Shown here in pieces: positions 8,416-16,541 of a stretch of 64,000 nucleotides of DNA. Source of the stretch: Amycolatopsis lexingtonensis. Lineage in GTDB: Bacteria; Actinomycetota; Actinomycetes; Mycobacteriales; Pseudonocardiaceae. The stretch is from NCBI RefSeq assembly GCF_014873755.1, contig NZ_JADBEG010000001.1, forward strand, positions 5,749,501-5,813,500, in the 5' to 3' direction. The first letter of the stretch is position 1. Each line of letters begins with the position of its first letter. Under the pieces are notes generated by a model that did not search any database, had not been told where the DNA came from, and saw only the letters and a list, made by a program, of their open reading frames with translations. Made by a program: the position numbers and the translations under genes.

Positions 8416-9639
8416 ATGATCCGGATCAGGAAGGCCGGCCGCGTGACCGCGGCGGTTCTGGCCGCGGGGGCGGTGACGGCGCTGGCCGGAGCCCCCGCCC
8501 AGGCCGCGACGAAGGCCGACGGCGCGAGCTGGACCGCCGATGTGTCCACTGTGGACACCGATGACGTCAACGTCGCCGCCGCCGGCGGAACGCTGACGCT
8601 GGCCGATGCCGCGTGGCACAGAACCGCGCGGGTCTTCGCCGGCAGCGAAGGCAGTCTCACCACCGCCGAGCACGCGCTCGGGTCGGCCGCCAACCGCGTC
8701 AGCGCGGAGCTGGCCGCCGACACGCCGAAGGGCACGTCGATCGACGTCGACGTCCGCGGCCGGACCGGGGTGAACGACTGGACCGAGTGGACGCCCGCGG
8801 GCACCACGCTCAAGAGCGCCGTCAGTTCCGTGCAGGTGCGCATCAGCCTGCACAGCACCACCGACGGCGTGCGGCCGTCGGTGCGGAGTGTCAAGCTCAG
8901 CGCCGACAACGCCCCGCAGCTCAACGCGCTGGCCGAAACCGCCGCGCTGACGTACAAGGTCTACGGCACCCGTGAGGGCCTGATCGGCGGCACCACCGCC
9001 AACGGCCACGTCATCACCAGCCGGGACCACTTCGTCGCGCTGCCGTCCGGGAAGGGCTTGTCCAGCAAGGGAACCGGCACCTACTCCGTGCGCGTCTGCC
9101 GCACCGACGGCAGCAAGTGCGAATACGCGCCGGTGTGGGACATCGGCCCGTGGAACGAGCAGGACGACTACTGGAACCCGGCGGCGGAGCGGACCAAGTT
9201 CAAGGACCTGCCGCAGGGCCAGCCCGAGGCGTACGCCGCCTACTACAACGGTTACAACGGCGGCAAGAGCGGCCTCGGCTACAAGGTGGCGAACCCGGCA
9301 GGCATCGACCTCGCCGACGGCGTCTTCTGGGACGGGCTCGGCATGTCCGACAACGGCAACGTCAACGTCACCTACCTGTGGACCGGCTCCGGCCCGACCG
9401 GCGTCGTCAGCACCGCGGGCGACCCGATGAACGTCCGGGCCAGCGCGAGCACCACGGCCGCCATCAAGGGCCTCGCGGCGAACTACGCCAAGGTGAACAT
9501 CGAGTGCTACGTCGAGGGCGACACCGTCACCGGCAAGTTCGGCACCAGCAACATCTGGGACCGGATCGGCCCCGGCCACTACGTGTCGGACACCTACCTG
9601 CAGACCGGCTCCGACCTCCCGGTCGCGCCCAAGTGCTGA
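8416..9639 (+). CDS. Secreted double-psi-barrel-like / SH3-domain protein
   Basis: 407 aa with a signal peptide (RKAGRVTAAVLAAGAVTALA, cleavage after AQA near 31). The middle (about 150-310) carries KVYGTREGLIGGTTANGHVI, HFVALPS, APVWDIGPWNEQDDYWN and ANPAGIDLADGVFWDGLG, a pattern common in actinobacterial exported proteins and reminiscent of RlpA-type double-psi barrels. The C-terminal ~92 residues are an SH3b module (AGDPMNVRASASTTAAIKGL ... ISTWD-type ending IWDRIGPGHYVSDTYLQTG) paralogous to the 4461 protein. An AAGGGAGAA ribosome-binding site precedes the ATG. A role at the cell wall is inferred; no peptidase or lyase residues could be assigned. Confidence 0.75.
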   Translation: MIRIRKAGRVTAAVLAAGAVTALAGAPAQAATKADGASWTADVSTVDTDDVNVAAAGGTLTLADAAWHRTARVFAGSEGSLTTAEHALGSAANRVSAELAADTPKGTSIDVDVRGRTGVNDWTEWTPAGTTLKSAVSSVQVRISLHSTTDGVRPSVRSVKLSADNAPQLNALAETAALTYKVYGTREGLIGGTTANGHVITSRDHFVALPSGKGLSSKGTGTYSVRVCRTDGSKCEYAPVWDIGPWNEQDDYWNPAAERTKFKDLPQGQPEAYAAYYNGYNGGKSGLGYKVANPAGIDLADGVFWDGLGMSDNGNVNVTYLWTGSGPTGVVSTAGDPMNVRASASTTAAIKGLAANYAKVNIECYVEGDTVTGKFGTSNIWDRIGPGHYVSDTYLQTGSDLPVAPKC

Positions 9640-9707
9640 AGCACTGAACGCGGCTCGAGCGAGCCTCGATCATCGCGTGGTTGACTGCCCTCACCCCCGC
9701 GATAACA

Positions 9708-9748
9708 GCGAAGGCCCGGTGTCCCCCACCGGGCCTTCGCCCTTTTCT
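9708..9748 (+). terminator. Rho-independent terminator after the SH3 gene
   Basis: A perfect 13-bp stem GCGAAGGCCCGGT / ACCGGGCCTTCGC with a 7-base loop is followed by CCTTTTC. It ends the 8416 transcript about 70 bases past its stop. The remaining leader up to 9870 shows no other gene. Confidence 0.85.
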
Positions 9749-9870
9749 CCGCCATTCCGCTCACCGGGACCTCAATTCACAACCATGAATGCCGATCCGC
9801 CGGGTGTACAACGTCCGGGTGCCCGTGCAAAAATTCCGGGCACTTTCCCCACACGGAATGGCGGTCCCCT

Positions 9871-11100
9871 GTGAGCGTTTCCCGGAGAACCCTGCTGACG
9901 ACCGCGGCCGGTGCCGCGGTGGCCGCGAGCACGTCGACCCCTGCTTCCGCGGCCACGCCCGAAGTTCCCGACCAGGCCACGGTGACCCGGACGCTCCGCC
10001 AGGCGGCCGATTACGCGGTGGCCAAGCTGCGCGCGGTGGCCCCCGGCGTCACCGCGTTCCCGGTCGGCACGAAGTTCGAGAAATGGACCTATTCGCAGAA
10101 TGGCGACTGGGTCGGCGGATTCTGGCCCGGGCAGTTGTGGCTGGCCTGGCTGCACAGCGGCGAGGACCAATTCAAGACCCTCGCACTCGCGTCCGCGGAG
10201 AAACTCGCGCCGCGCCAGAACGACACCGGCACGCACGACCTCGGTTTCCTCTTCTACCCCTCCTGGGTGACCTCGTGGCGGCTCACCGGCGAGGAGAAGT
10301 GGCGCGCCGGCGCGATCCAGGCCGCGTCCTCGCTGATCAAGCGCTACAACCCGACCGGGAAGTTCATCCGCGCCTGGGGTGCGCTCACCGACCCGAACAA
10401 CGCGGGCCGGGTCATCATGGACACGATGATGAACCTGGACCTGCTGGCGTTCGCGAGCGCGCAGACCGGGGACCCGAAGTACCTGGACATCGCGGTGGCG
10501 CACGCCAAGACCGCGCAGCGGAACTTCCCGCGCCCGGACGGTTCGACGCCGCACGTGTTCGACTTCGACCCGGTCACCGGCGCGCCGATCGGGCCGAACA
10601 CCGTGCAGGGCTACAGCCCCACGTCGTGCTGGTCGCGCGGGCAGGCCTGGGGCGTCTACGGCTTCACCACGATCCACCGCCGCACCGGCGACCCGGAGTT
10701 CCTGGCCACGGCCCGCCGCCTCGCGGACTACGCGCTGTCCCGGCTGACCGCCGACCACGTGCCGGTGTGGGACTACCTGGCGCCGCAGGCCCCCGACGAC
10801 GTCAAGGACGCCTCCGCCGGCGTGATCATGGCGTGCGGCCTGCTGGACCTGGCGGAGCTCACGCACCGCCCGCAGTACCGGGAAAGCGCGCTGCGGATCC
10901 TGACCGCGGTCTCGCGGACGTGCCTGACGACGAAGTCCGCCCGCGCCGAGGCGAGCGTCGCCCGCTGCACCCGCAACCGCCCGGCCGAGGACGGCGTCGA
11001 GGTGTCCCTCCCCTACGCCGACTACTACCTGCTGGAAGGCATCCTGCGGGTGCTGGACCGGCGGAAGGTCGACCGCGCGGTCGACCTGTCGAGCGTGTAG
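9871..11100 (+). CDS. Secreted GH88 unsaturated glucuronyl hydrolase
   Basis: 409 aa from a GTG start. A Tat-like signal (SVSRRTLLTTAAGAAVAAS) precedes the alpha/alpha-barrel. Family landmarks: NGDWVGGFWPGQLWLAW (about 78-94), NDTGTHDLGFLFYPSW with the first catalytic Asp, IMDTMMNLDLL with the second, and SCWSRGQAWGVYGFTTI. GH88 enzymes release the 4,5-unsaturated uronic acid left by polysaccharide lyases acting on glycosaminoglycans, gellan or related polymers. It stands alone between two terminators, so it is a single-gene transcript. The exact substrate cannot be read from sequence. Confidence 0.9.
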   Translation: MSVSRRTLLTTAAGAAVAASTSTPASAATPEVPDQATVTRTLRQAADYAVAKLRAVAPGVTAFPVGTKFEKWTYSQNGDWVGGFWPGQLWLAWLHSGEDQFKTLALASAEKLAPRQNDTGTHDLGFLFYPSWVTSWRLTGEEKWRAGAIQAASSLIKRYNPTGKFIRAWGALTDPNNAGRVIMDTMMNLDLLAFASAQTGDPKYLDIAVAHAKTAQRNFPRPDGSTPHVFDFDPVTGAPIGPNTVQGYSPTSCWSRGQAWGVYGFTTIHRRTGDPEFLATARRLADYALSRLTADHVPVWDYLAPQAPDDVKDASAGVIMACGLLDLAELTHRPQYRESALRILTAVSRTCLTTKSARAEASVARCTRNRPAEDGVEVSLPYADYYLLEGILRVLDRRKVDRAVDLSSV

Positions 11101-11102
11101 CG

Positions 11103-11140
11103 GCGTCCGGGGAGGCCGCCACCTCCCCGGACGCGCTTTT
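11103..11140 (+). terminator. Terminator after the GH88 gene
   Basis: A perfect 13-bp stem GCGTCCGGGGAGG / CCTCCCCGGACGC with a 6-base loop is followed by GCTTTT. It starts 3 bases after the GH88 stop and lies at the 3' end of the converging DUF4396 gene. Confidence 0.85.
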
Positions 11141-11595
11141 CAGTGGTGGTGGTGCGCGTGCACCTTGGCGTGCCCGAGCCCCCGCCCGATCATCCACTTG
11201 TTGACCGGCACCGTGACGACGAACGCGATCGCCAGCGACAGCGCGAGAGCCAGCCAGAAGAGGAAGCTGGCCAGGCCCGCGTCCATCGCCCCCGGGATCG
11301 CCACGACCACGGTGTTGTCGATCAGCTCCATGACGGCGATCGACACGGTGTCCGCGGCCAGCGCGACCTTGAACGCGGCCTGCAGGTTCAGCCCCGACTT
11401 CAGGACGCCCCGCATGGTCAGGCCGTAGCCGAAGACGAAGGCCAGCGCGATCGAGAGGACCACGGTCGCCGCGTTGTGCAGGCCGAAAGCCGTGCCCAGC
11501 ACCATGCCGAGCACCTCACCGATGGCGCAGCCGGTGAGGCAGTGCAGAGTCGCCTGGATCGCCGTCGCCCACGAAGCCCCGTGCTGTTCGTTCAT
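11140..11595 (-). CDS. DUF4396 membrane protein with His-rich tail
   Basis: 151 aa from the ATG at 11595. It begins MNEQHGASWATAIQATLHCL with a Cys-containing first helix (LTGCAIGEVLGMVLG) and has about four membrane helices: GEVLGMVLGTAFGLH, ATVVLSIALAFVFGYGL, AVMELIDNTVVVAIPGAM and FLFWLALALSLAIAFVV. The C-terminus ends GHAKVHAHHHH, a natural metal-binding-like tail. A copper-type operator lies 10 bases upstream. DUF4396 proteins have no settled function; the operator and the His/Cys content suggest a metal-linked role. Longer in-frame starts upstream would include the operator in coding sequence and are less likely. Confidence 0.8.
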   Translation of the reverse strand: MNEQHGASWATAIQATLHCLTGCAIGEVLGMVLGTAFGLHNAATVVLSIALAFVFGYGLTMRGVLKSGLNLQAAFKVALAADTVSIAVMELIDNTVVVAIPGAMDAGLASFLFWLALALSLAIAFVVTVPVNKWMIGRGLGHAKVHAHHHH

Positions 11596-11604
11596 GCCGG
11601 TGAC

Positions 11605-11622
11605 TATACCCCCCAGGGGTAC
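11605..11622 (-). promoter_or_regulatory. CsoR-like copper-responsive operator candidate
   Basis: TATACCCCCCAGGGGTAC: a TACCCC/GGGGTA inverted repeat around a C-rich centre, resembling the G/C-tract operators of CsoR-family copper repressors. It lies immediately upstream of the DUF4396 start and would block that gene's ribosome-binding/transcript start region. No csoR gene is in the window. Confidence 0.5.
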
Positions 11623-11743
11623 TTGGAGCACGTTGCGCGCGTCACAGTCGTCACCCACTGTGGTGAATACCGCCGAGCAGGCGATCTCCCCCGCGTTCAC
11701 CCCGGAGCAGAACTCACTTCCGTAACCCTTTGCGCACATCCCG

Positions 11744-11772
11744 TTGACCTCCGTTACGCGGGGCCTTACCGT
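11744..11772 (+). promoter_or_regulatory. Sigma-70-type promoter for the orphan binding protein
   Basis: TTGACC, 17 bases, TACCGT, 57 bases upstream of the ATG at 11829. The same two hexamers and the same spacing occur upstream of the amino-acid transport operon (38842-38870, minus strand). Confidence 0.5.
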
Positions 11773-11828
11773 TCGCCCTTGGTCTCCACGGTGCGCAGGC
11801 CGTCCGAAAGTCGTGAGGAATGGGTGGG

Positions 11829-12845
11829 ATGCGAGGGCCGACGAAGACCTTCCGGCTGGTCGCGACGCTGGTGCTGGGTGCCGTGCTCGCCCTCGGGGGC
11901 TGCTCGGACCAGCTGAAGAGCGCGCCCGCGCCGGCCCCGGCCCGGATCGCGTTCGTCCCGAAGATCGGCCGCATCCCGTACTTCGAGGCGATGGACACCG
12001 GCGGGCAGGAAGCCGCGAAGCAGCTGGGCGTGACGTGGTCCACGACCGCTCCGGCCAGCGTCGACCCGGCCGCCCAGGTGAGCATCCTGCGCGAGCTGAT
12101 CGCGCAGAAGGTCGACGTCATCGCCGTGGCGCCCAACGACCCGGCCGCGCTGGCCGAGGTCATCGGCGAGGCCAGGGCGAAGGGCATCCACGTGCTGACC
12201 TCCGACACCGACGCGCCGGGCACGCAGCGTGAGGTGTTCGTCAACCAGGCCACCGCCAAGGGCATCGGCACCGCGCTCGTCGACGCGCTGATGAAGAAGA
12301 CCGGCGGCGCCGGCCAGTACGCGATCGTCTCCTGCGGCCCGGCCGCGGCGAACCTCAACGCGTGGATCGCGGTCCAGAAGGACTACGCGGCCGCGCAGTA
12401 CCCGAAGGCCCAGCTCGTCGAGACCGTGTACGCGGGCGAGGACCAGGACACCGCGACGAACCTCGCCAAGGAGCTGATGGCCCGCCACCCCGGCCTAAAC
12501 GGGCTGATCGGCGAGTGCACCACGTCGGCGCCGGGCGTCGCGAAAGCCGTGCGGGACACGGAGAAGATCGGCCAGGTGTTCACCGTCGGCGTCGGGACGC
12601 CGCAGGCGATCAAGCCGTACCTGCTCGACGGTTCGTGCTCGCAGTCGGTGCTGTGGAACGTCGAGTCGCTCGGCTACCTCACCGCGTGGACGGCGAAGCA
12701 GGTCGCCGACGGCAAGCCGCTGCAGCCGGTCAACAAGGTGAGCCTGGAGTTGCCGGCGGTGAAGTTCGACGCCCCGTCGAAGACCGTCCTGCTGGGCGAT
12801 CCGCTGCTCATCACCGCCGACAACGTCGACCAGTTCAAGTACTAG
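11829..12845 (+). CDS. Sugar-type ABC substrate-binding lipoprotein without a transporter
   Basis: 338 aa. The signal peptide ends in the lipobox LALGGC (Cys near 24), so it is anchored outside the membrane. The body is a periplasmic-binding-protein type 1 fold of the rhamnose/autoinducer-2 class (RIAFVPKIGRIPYFEAMDTG, VDVIAVAPNDPAALAEVI, VFTVGVGTPQAIKPYLLDGS, CSQSVLWNVESLGYLT). No permease or ATPase gene lies next to it; the nearest CUT2 set is at 22-26 kb and has its own binding protein. The ATG at 11829 has a GAGGA site at good distance, whereas the in-frame ATG at 11820 sits directly on that site. The stop shares the tetranucleotide CTAG with the converging gene. Confidence 0.85.
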   Translation: MRGPTKTFRLVATLVLGAVLALGGCSDQLKSAPAPAPARIAFVPKIGRIPYFEAMDTGGQEAAKQLGVTWSTTAPASVDPAAQVSILRELIAQKVDVIAVAPNDPAALAEVIGEARAKGIHVLTSDTDAPGTQREVFVNQATAKGIGTALVDALMKKTGGAGQYAIVSCGPAAANLNAWIAVQKDYAAAQYPKAQLVETVYAGEDQDTATNLAKELMARHPGLNGLIGECTTSAPGVAKAVRDTEKIGQVFTVGVGTPQAIKPYLLDGSCSQSVLWNVESLGYLTAWTAKQVADGKPLQPVNKVSLELPAVKFDAPSKTVLLGDPLLITADNVDQFKY

Positions 12846-14410
12846 CGCACGTCGATGGTGACCGTGGCGGTGCTCGTGGCCGCCGGGAGCCGGGTCGTGT
12901 CGACGGCCAGATACTCGCCGTCGTCCTGACGGCCGTCCGGCAGCGTCTTCGGGTGCAGCGCGTACGGCGGCGCCGTGTTCGTCACGCCGTCGATGCCGAA
13001 GTCGTTGTCGTTGCTGATCACGAGCGTGCGGCCGCCGTCGGTGGTCGCGACGCCTTCGACCTTGTCGTGCCCGAAGAAGCCGCCGCTGGGGTCCAGTCCG
13101 GTCACCAGGGCGCCGAGATCCAGGTAGAGCTTCTTCGAAACCGGCTTGATGCCGGCGGCGGCCAGGTCCGCGGTCGCCTGGGCCGTGGTGTCCTTGCCGA
13201 CGTAGGCGTCGATGCTCTTGCCGCCGACGAGCACCCCGCCCTTGACGGCGTCGTAGCCCGCCGCCCGCGGGCCGACGTCGGTCGCGCCGGTCAGGTCGAT
13301 CTCGTACAGCTTCTTGAAGGCGCCCGGTTCCGGCTTGCCGTCGCGCTCGTCCACCAGGAACCGCGTCGCCGACAGCGCGGTGATCTCGCTGACCGCCGTG
13401 CTCGTCGTGTCCGGGTCGTCGAGCAGGTAGAGGTATTCGTGCGTGGCGCGGGTCGGCAGGTCGACGGTGACGATCCGCAGCGTGGTCACGTTGCCCGGCT
13501 TCTTCGTCAGGTCCGGCTGCTGCAGCGCCGACTGCATGACGCCGACCAGCGTCCGGCCGTCCGGGGTGAGCGCGAGCCCTTCCATGCCCTTGTTCGGGAC
13601 GCGGTACTTCAACTCGCCCGGCAGCGAACCGTCATACGGGGAAAGGCGTTCGAGCGCGCGGCCGTCACGGCCGAAGTGCGTGAGGAAGGGGCCGTACTCG
13701 TCGGACACCCAGAACGTGCCGTCGCGCCCGGCGACGAGACCTTCGGAGTCGTAGCCGTTCGCCGACTTCGGCAGGACGTTGCCATCGAGGTCGACGATGG
13801 TCTCGCCGGTGTCGGCGAGCGGGCTGACCTGGCCGTTGTACGGCGTGCCGTCGGCCGCGCGCAGCGGGATCGCCTGCTCCAGCACGGCTTTCCCGCCGCG
13901 TAACCGGAACTTGCCGATCGCGGGCGTGAACGCGGGCAGCGGCTCGATCTTGCCGCCGCCGGGCGCGTCGACGTTGGGGCCGCGGTCGGCGAGGCCGTAG
14001 AACTCGTCCCGGGAGCCGGGCACCGGTGTCAGCGCCGAACCGTAGGCGCCGCCCTTGATCTCGACCCCGCCGATCGTCGCCAGCGGCGGCAGGGACGTCG
14101 GGTAGAGCTTCACCGCGTCGGAAACGGTGTAGGTGAAGGAATCCCGGCCGGTGAAGCCGGGTGCCGGGGTGTAGCGGAAGGTCCCGTCGGCGCCGATCGA
14201 CACCGTCCCGTGCGCGGCCGGCGTGTGCCGCACCACCGCCGTGGCGGACCGGTCGTTGCCGAGCACCTCGCCGCGCAACGGCTGTCCCGCGCGGACGCGG
14301 TAGTGGTCGTCCTTCGCCCGCGGGCCGTGGTCGTGGGCCGCGGCCGGTCCCGCCGCCACCAGCGGCAGCGCCAGGACCCCGGCCACCAGGGCGATTCGTA
14401 CCCGCTTCAT
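12842..14410 (-). CDS. Secreted phytase-like esterase with N-terminal Ig-like domain
   Basis: 522 aa. A signal peptide (KRVRIALVAGVLALPLVAAG, cleavage after AAA) is followed by an Ig-like module (about 34-100: KDDHYRVRAGQPLRGEVLGN ... GRDSFTYTVSD). The rest is the 'esterase-like activity of phytase' beta-propeller: GADRGPNVD-type LADRGPNVDAPGG, YDSEGLVAGRDGTFWVSDEYGPFL, NKGMEGLALTPDGRTLVGVM and HDKVEGVATTDGGRTLVISNDNDFG. Members are secreted and presumed to act on phosphate or carboxyl esters; the true substrate is unknown. Its ribosome-binding site lies inside a perfect hairpin (14418-14454). The end overlaps the converging 11829 gene by 4 bases. Confidence 0.85.
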   Translation of the reverse strand: MKRVRIALVAGVLALPLVAAGPAAAHDHGPRAKDDHYRVRAGQPLRGEVLGNDRSATAVVRHTPAAHGTVSIGADGTFRYTPAPGFTGRDSFTYTVSDAVKLYPTSLPPLATIGGVEIKGGAYGSALTPVPGSRDEFYGLADRGPNVDAPGGGKIEPLPAFTPAIGKFRLRGGKAVLEQAIPLRAADGTPYNGQVSPLADTGETIVDLDGNVLPKSANGYDSEGLVAGRDGTFWVSDEYGPFLTHFGRDGRALERLSPYDGSLPGELKYRVPNKGMEGLALTPDGRTLVGVMQSALQQPDLTKKPGNVTTLRIVTVDLPTRATHEYLYLLDDPDTTSTAVSEITALSATRFLVDERDGKPEPGAFKKLYEIDLTGATDVGPRAAGYDAVKGGVLVGGKSIDAYVGKDTTAQATADLAAAGIKPVSKKLYLDLGALVTGLDPSGGFFGHDKVEGVATTDGGRTLVISNDNDFGIDGVTNTAPPYALHPKTLPDGRQDDGEYLAVDTTRLPAATSTATVTIDVR

Positions 14411-14417
14411 CCGGTTT

Positions 14418-14454
14418 CTCCTCCTCCGGCGCGTGGATCGCGCCGGAGGAGGAG
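14418..14454 (-). promoter_or_regulatory. Hairpin that buries the ribosome-binding site of the phytase-like gene
   Basis: On the minus strand CTCCTCCTCCGGCGCG pairs perfectly with CGCGCCGGAGGAGGAG (loop of 5). The second arm holds the only Shine-Dalgarno sequence, 7 bases before the ATG at 14410. There is no T-run after it, so a pure terminator role is less favoured but possible, since the gene ending at 14503 lies just upstream. Confidence 0.6.
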
Positions 14455-14502
14455 TCTGAGCGGCCGAAGTGGACAACGGCCGTCTTCGAGAAGGCCGTGG
14501 CG

Positions 14503-15780
14503 TTAACGGTGCCGCCGCCCGTGCGCGGCCGCCGCTCCGCCGCCGAGCACCAGGATCAGGGCGGTCAGGCCCCAGCGGCGTTTCTCCTGGGTCCGCTGCC
14601 CGGTGTCGTCGACCACGGGTTCCGGTTTCTCGGTCGGCCGCGCGTGCGGTGTCGTCGGCGGCGGCTGTTCCGGTGCCGGGGTCGACGCCCGGGGCCGGAC
14701 CACCGGCGCCGGAGCGGGTGTCGGCGTCGGAGCCGGAGCGGCGGGCTGCTCGACCGGGGGTGGTTGCGACGGCGGCGGCGGTTCCGGCGCCGGAGTGGTC
14801 GGTGACGGTGTCGTCGGGGGCGGGGCCGGTGTCGTGGACGTGGCCGGCGGGGGTGACTCCGGGGACGACGTCGTGGGCGGCGGGGGCGGTGGTGGCGGTG
14901 GTGGCGGTGCTTCGGCGAAGCAGCCGGCCGCGTCCCCGCTCACCAGCACCGGCCCGGTCGCGACCTCGACCGCCGGGCCCGAGCCGTCGCGCGGCAGCCG
15001 GTAGGTGACGCTGCGCTGCCCGTCGCGGTTGGCTGTGGCGTAGATCGCTCCGGGCCCGAGCACGACCGACCCGTACGCACCGCCCTGGGGGAACCGCAGC
15101 CCGGGGACCGGCACGACCTTCCCGGTGGCCGGGTCCAGCGTGACGACCGAGGTGCCGCCGCGCGACGTCGTCGAGACGCCGTAGAGCAGCCCGTCCGCCG
15201 GGTCGTAGGCGAAGTCGTCGACGCCGACGGCCAGCGAGACCGGCCGCAGTGGGGTCCGGTGCACCACCCGCAGGTAGTCCTGGGTCGCCGGGCTGATGTC
15301 CACTGTGTACAGATCGCTGTCCTGCCGGACGTACCAGCGGTTCCCGGCGATCGCGCCGGCGGTGGCGCCGGTGACCAGGCTCCACACCGGACGCGTCGCG
15401 CCCGCGCGGCCGATCACCCCCAGATCGGTCACGGTGCCCTGGCCGTCGATCCGGACGGCGTGCGCGCCGTGGTCGTACCGGCCGCGGCGGGTGCCGTCGG
15501 CGACGCCGTAGACGACGTCCTGCGCGGCGGAGTAACCCATCGCGTTGATCCAGTACCCGGCCTGGGTCAGGCGTTTAGTCGCGCCGCCGGGCAGTTCCAG
15601 CAGCCGCAACCTCGTCGGGGCGCCGCCGCGTTCGTTTTCCGCCTGCAGGATCGTGCAGCGGTCCGGCGCCTGGGCCACCGGCCGCCGGGACGGCGCGAGC
15701 CAGCCCGTCGCCGCCAGCAGCGCCGAGACCGCCGCGGCGACGCCGAGCATCGCCGCCCAGCGGGCTCGCGAGCCGGTCAA
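14503..15780 (-). CDS. Exported beta-propeller-like protein with Pro-rich stalk and C-terminal anchor
   Basis: 425 aa from a TTG that overlaps the upstream stop (TTGA). This start is preferred over the ATG at 15750 because it supplies the positive residues (TGSRARW) before the hydrophobic segment MLGVAAAVSALLAATG. Residues about 45-290 have repeated propeller-like strands (NAMGYSAAQDVVYGVADG, DDFAYDPADGLLYGVSTTSR, GAYGSVVLGPGAIYATANRD), as in DUF6923-type domains. Then comes a long Pro/Thr/Ser stalk with an uninterrupted run of prolines, and a C-terminal membrane segment (WGLTALILVLGGGAAAA) with a basic tail. No LPxTG sortase motif is present. It looks like a surface-exposed stalked protein. 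It is probably translationally coupled to the DUF4239 gene. Confidence 0.65.
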   Translation of the reverse strand: MTGSRARWAAMLGVAAAVSALLAATGWLAPSRRPVAQAPDRCTILQAENERGGAPTRLRLLELPGGATKRLTQAGYWINAMGYSAAQDVVYGVADGTRRGRYDHGAHAVRIDGQGTVTDLGVIGRAGATRPVWSLVTGATAGAIAGNRWYVRQDSDLYTVDISPATQDYLRVVHRTPLRPVSLAVGVDDFAYDPADGLLYGVSTTSRGGTSVVTLDPATGKVVPVPGLRFPQGGAYGSVVLGPGAIYATANRDGQRSVTYRLPRDGSGPAVEVATGPVLVSGDAAGCFAEAPPPPPPPPPPPTTSSPESPPPATSTTPAPPPTTPSPTTPAPEPPPPSQPPPVEQPAAPAPTPTPAPAPVVRPRASTPAPEQPPPTTPHARPTEKPEPVVDDTGQRTQEKRRWGLTALILVLGGGAAAAHGRRHR

Positions 15781-16541
15781 ACCAGCCGGTCCAGCACCGT
15801 CGTGAACGCCTCCGGCGACACTTTCGCCCCGCCGCTGAACGGGTTCTGCAGTTCGTGGATCGCGAAGAGCAGCAACGTGATCGTGCCGGCCAGGGTCGAC
15901 ACGATGATGACGTGCGCGGCCAGCCGGGTGCCGCCGAACAGGTTGGGCAGCAGGATCGCGGTGATCAGGCTGCCGAGGATCAGCGCGAACCAGACGACCG
16001 CGCCGACGCCGCCACCGCCGGAGTTGGCCAGCCGCTGCTGGCGGGCCTGGTAGACCGACCAGAGCTGGTTGCTCGCCTCGGTCTTGCGGTCGATTTCCCA
16101 GTCGCCGTCGACTTCGGCGGCCGCGACCGCCTGGCGCATCTGGTCGAGCTGCGTCCAGCCGGTCGCCGGGATCGCGCCGCCGTCGGCCAGGCGCGGCCAC
16201 TCCTGCTCCTCGACCGTGCGCGCGTAGGCGACGGCGAGCTGGTGCACCCGGTCCTTCGTCTCACCGGGCAGCGCGTCGGCCGCCCAGGTGGCCGCGACCA
16301 GGCTGTCGGCCTCGGTCTGCGCGTCCCGGCTCGCGGAGCCGACCGAGTCGAACAGCGAGATGAGCACGAACGCGACCAGCACGGCGTGCAGCCCGCCGAC
16401 GATGGTGAACACCTGGCCCGCGGCGTCGTTGTTGTCGGGCCGGCCTTCGTCCCAGCCGAACCGGCGGACCAGGTAGGCGATCAGGCCCCCGACCAAGGCC
16501 GCGCCGGCCACCCAGAGCGCACCGGCCACGAAGATGTTCAT
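15777..16541 (-). CDS. DUF4239-family membrane protein
   Basis: 254 aa from the ATG at 16541. Two N-terminal membrane helices (VAGALWVAGAALVGGLIAYL; VFTIVGGLHAVLVAFVLISL) flank a short loop, a soluble helical region (about 85-185) follows, then two C-terminal helices (VGAVVWFALILGSLITAILL; HVIIVSTLAGTITLLLFAIH). This 2+2 layout and the ADSLVAATW ... LPNLFG pattern match DUF4239 (bestrophin-like) proteins of unknown function. It forms a two-gene unit with the stalked protein downstream. Confidence 0.75.
   Translation of the reverse strand: MNIFVAGALWVAGAALVGGLIAYLVRRFGWDEGRPDNNDAAGQVFTIVGGLHAVLVAFVLISLFDSVGSASRDAQTEADSLVAATWAADALPGETKDRVHQLAVAYARTVEEQEWPRLADGGAIPATGWTQLDQMRQAVAAAEVDGDWEIDRKTEASNQLWSVYQARQQRLANSGGGGVGAVVWFALILGSLITAILLPNLFGGTRLAAHVIIVSTLAGTITLLLFAIHELQNPFSGGAKVSPEAFTTVLDRLV

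Noticed and set aside
9681..9708. TTGACT-N16-TAACAG as the GH88 promoter
   Set aside because: It is followed at once by a strong terminator hairpin (9708-9748), so transcripts starting there would not reach the gene unless attenuated. I could not show attenuation.
14503..14700. Sortase-anchored surface protein
   Set aside because: No LPxTG-like motif precedes the C-terminal helix; the sequence there is VVDDTGQRTQEKRRW.
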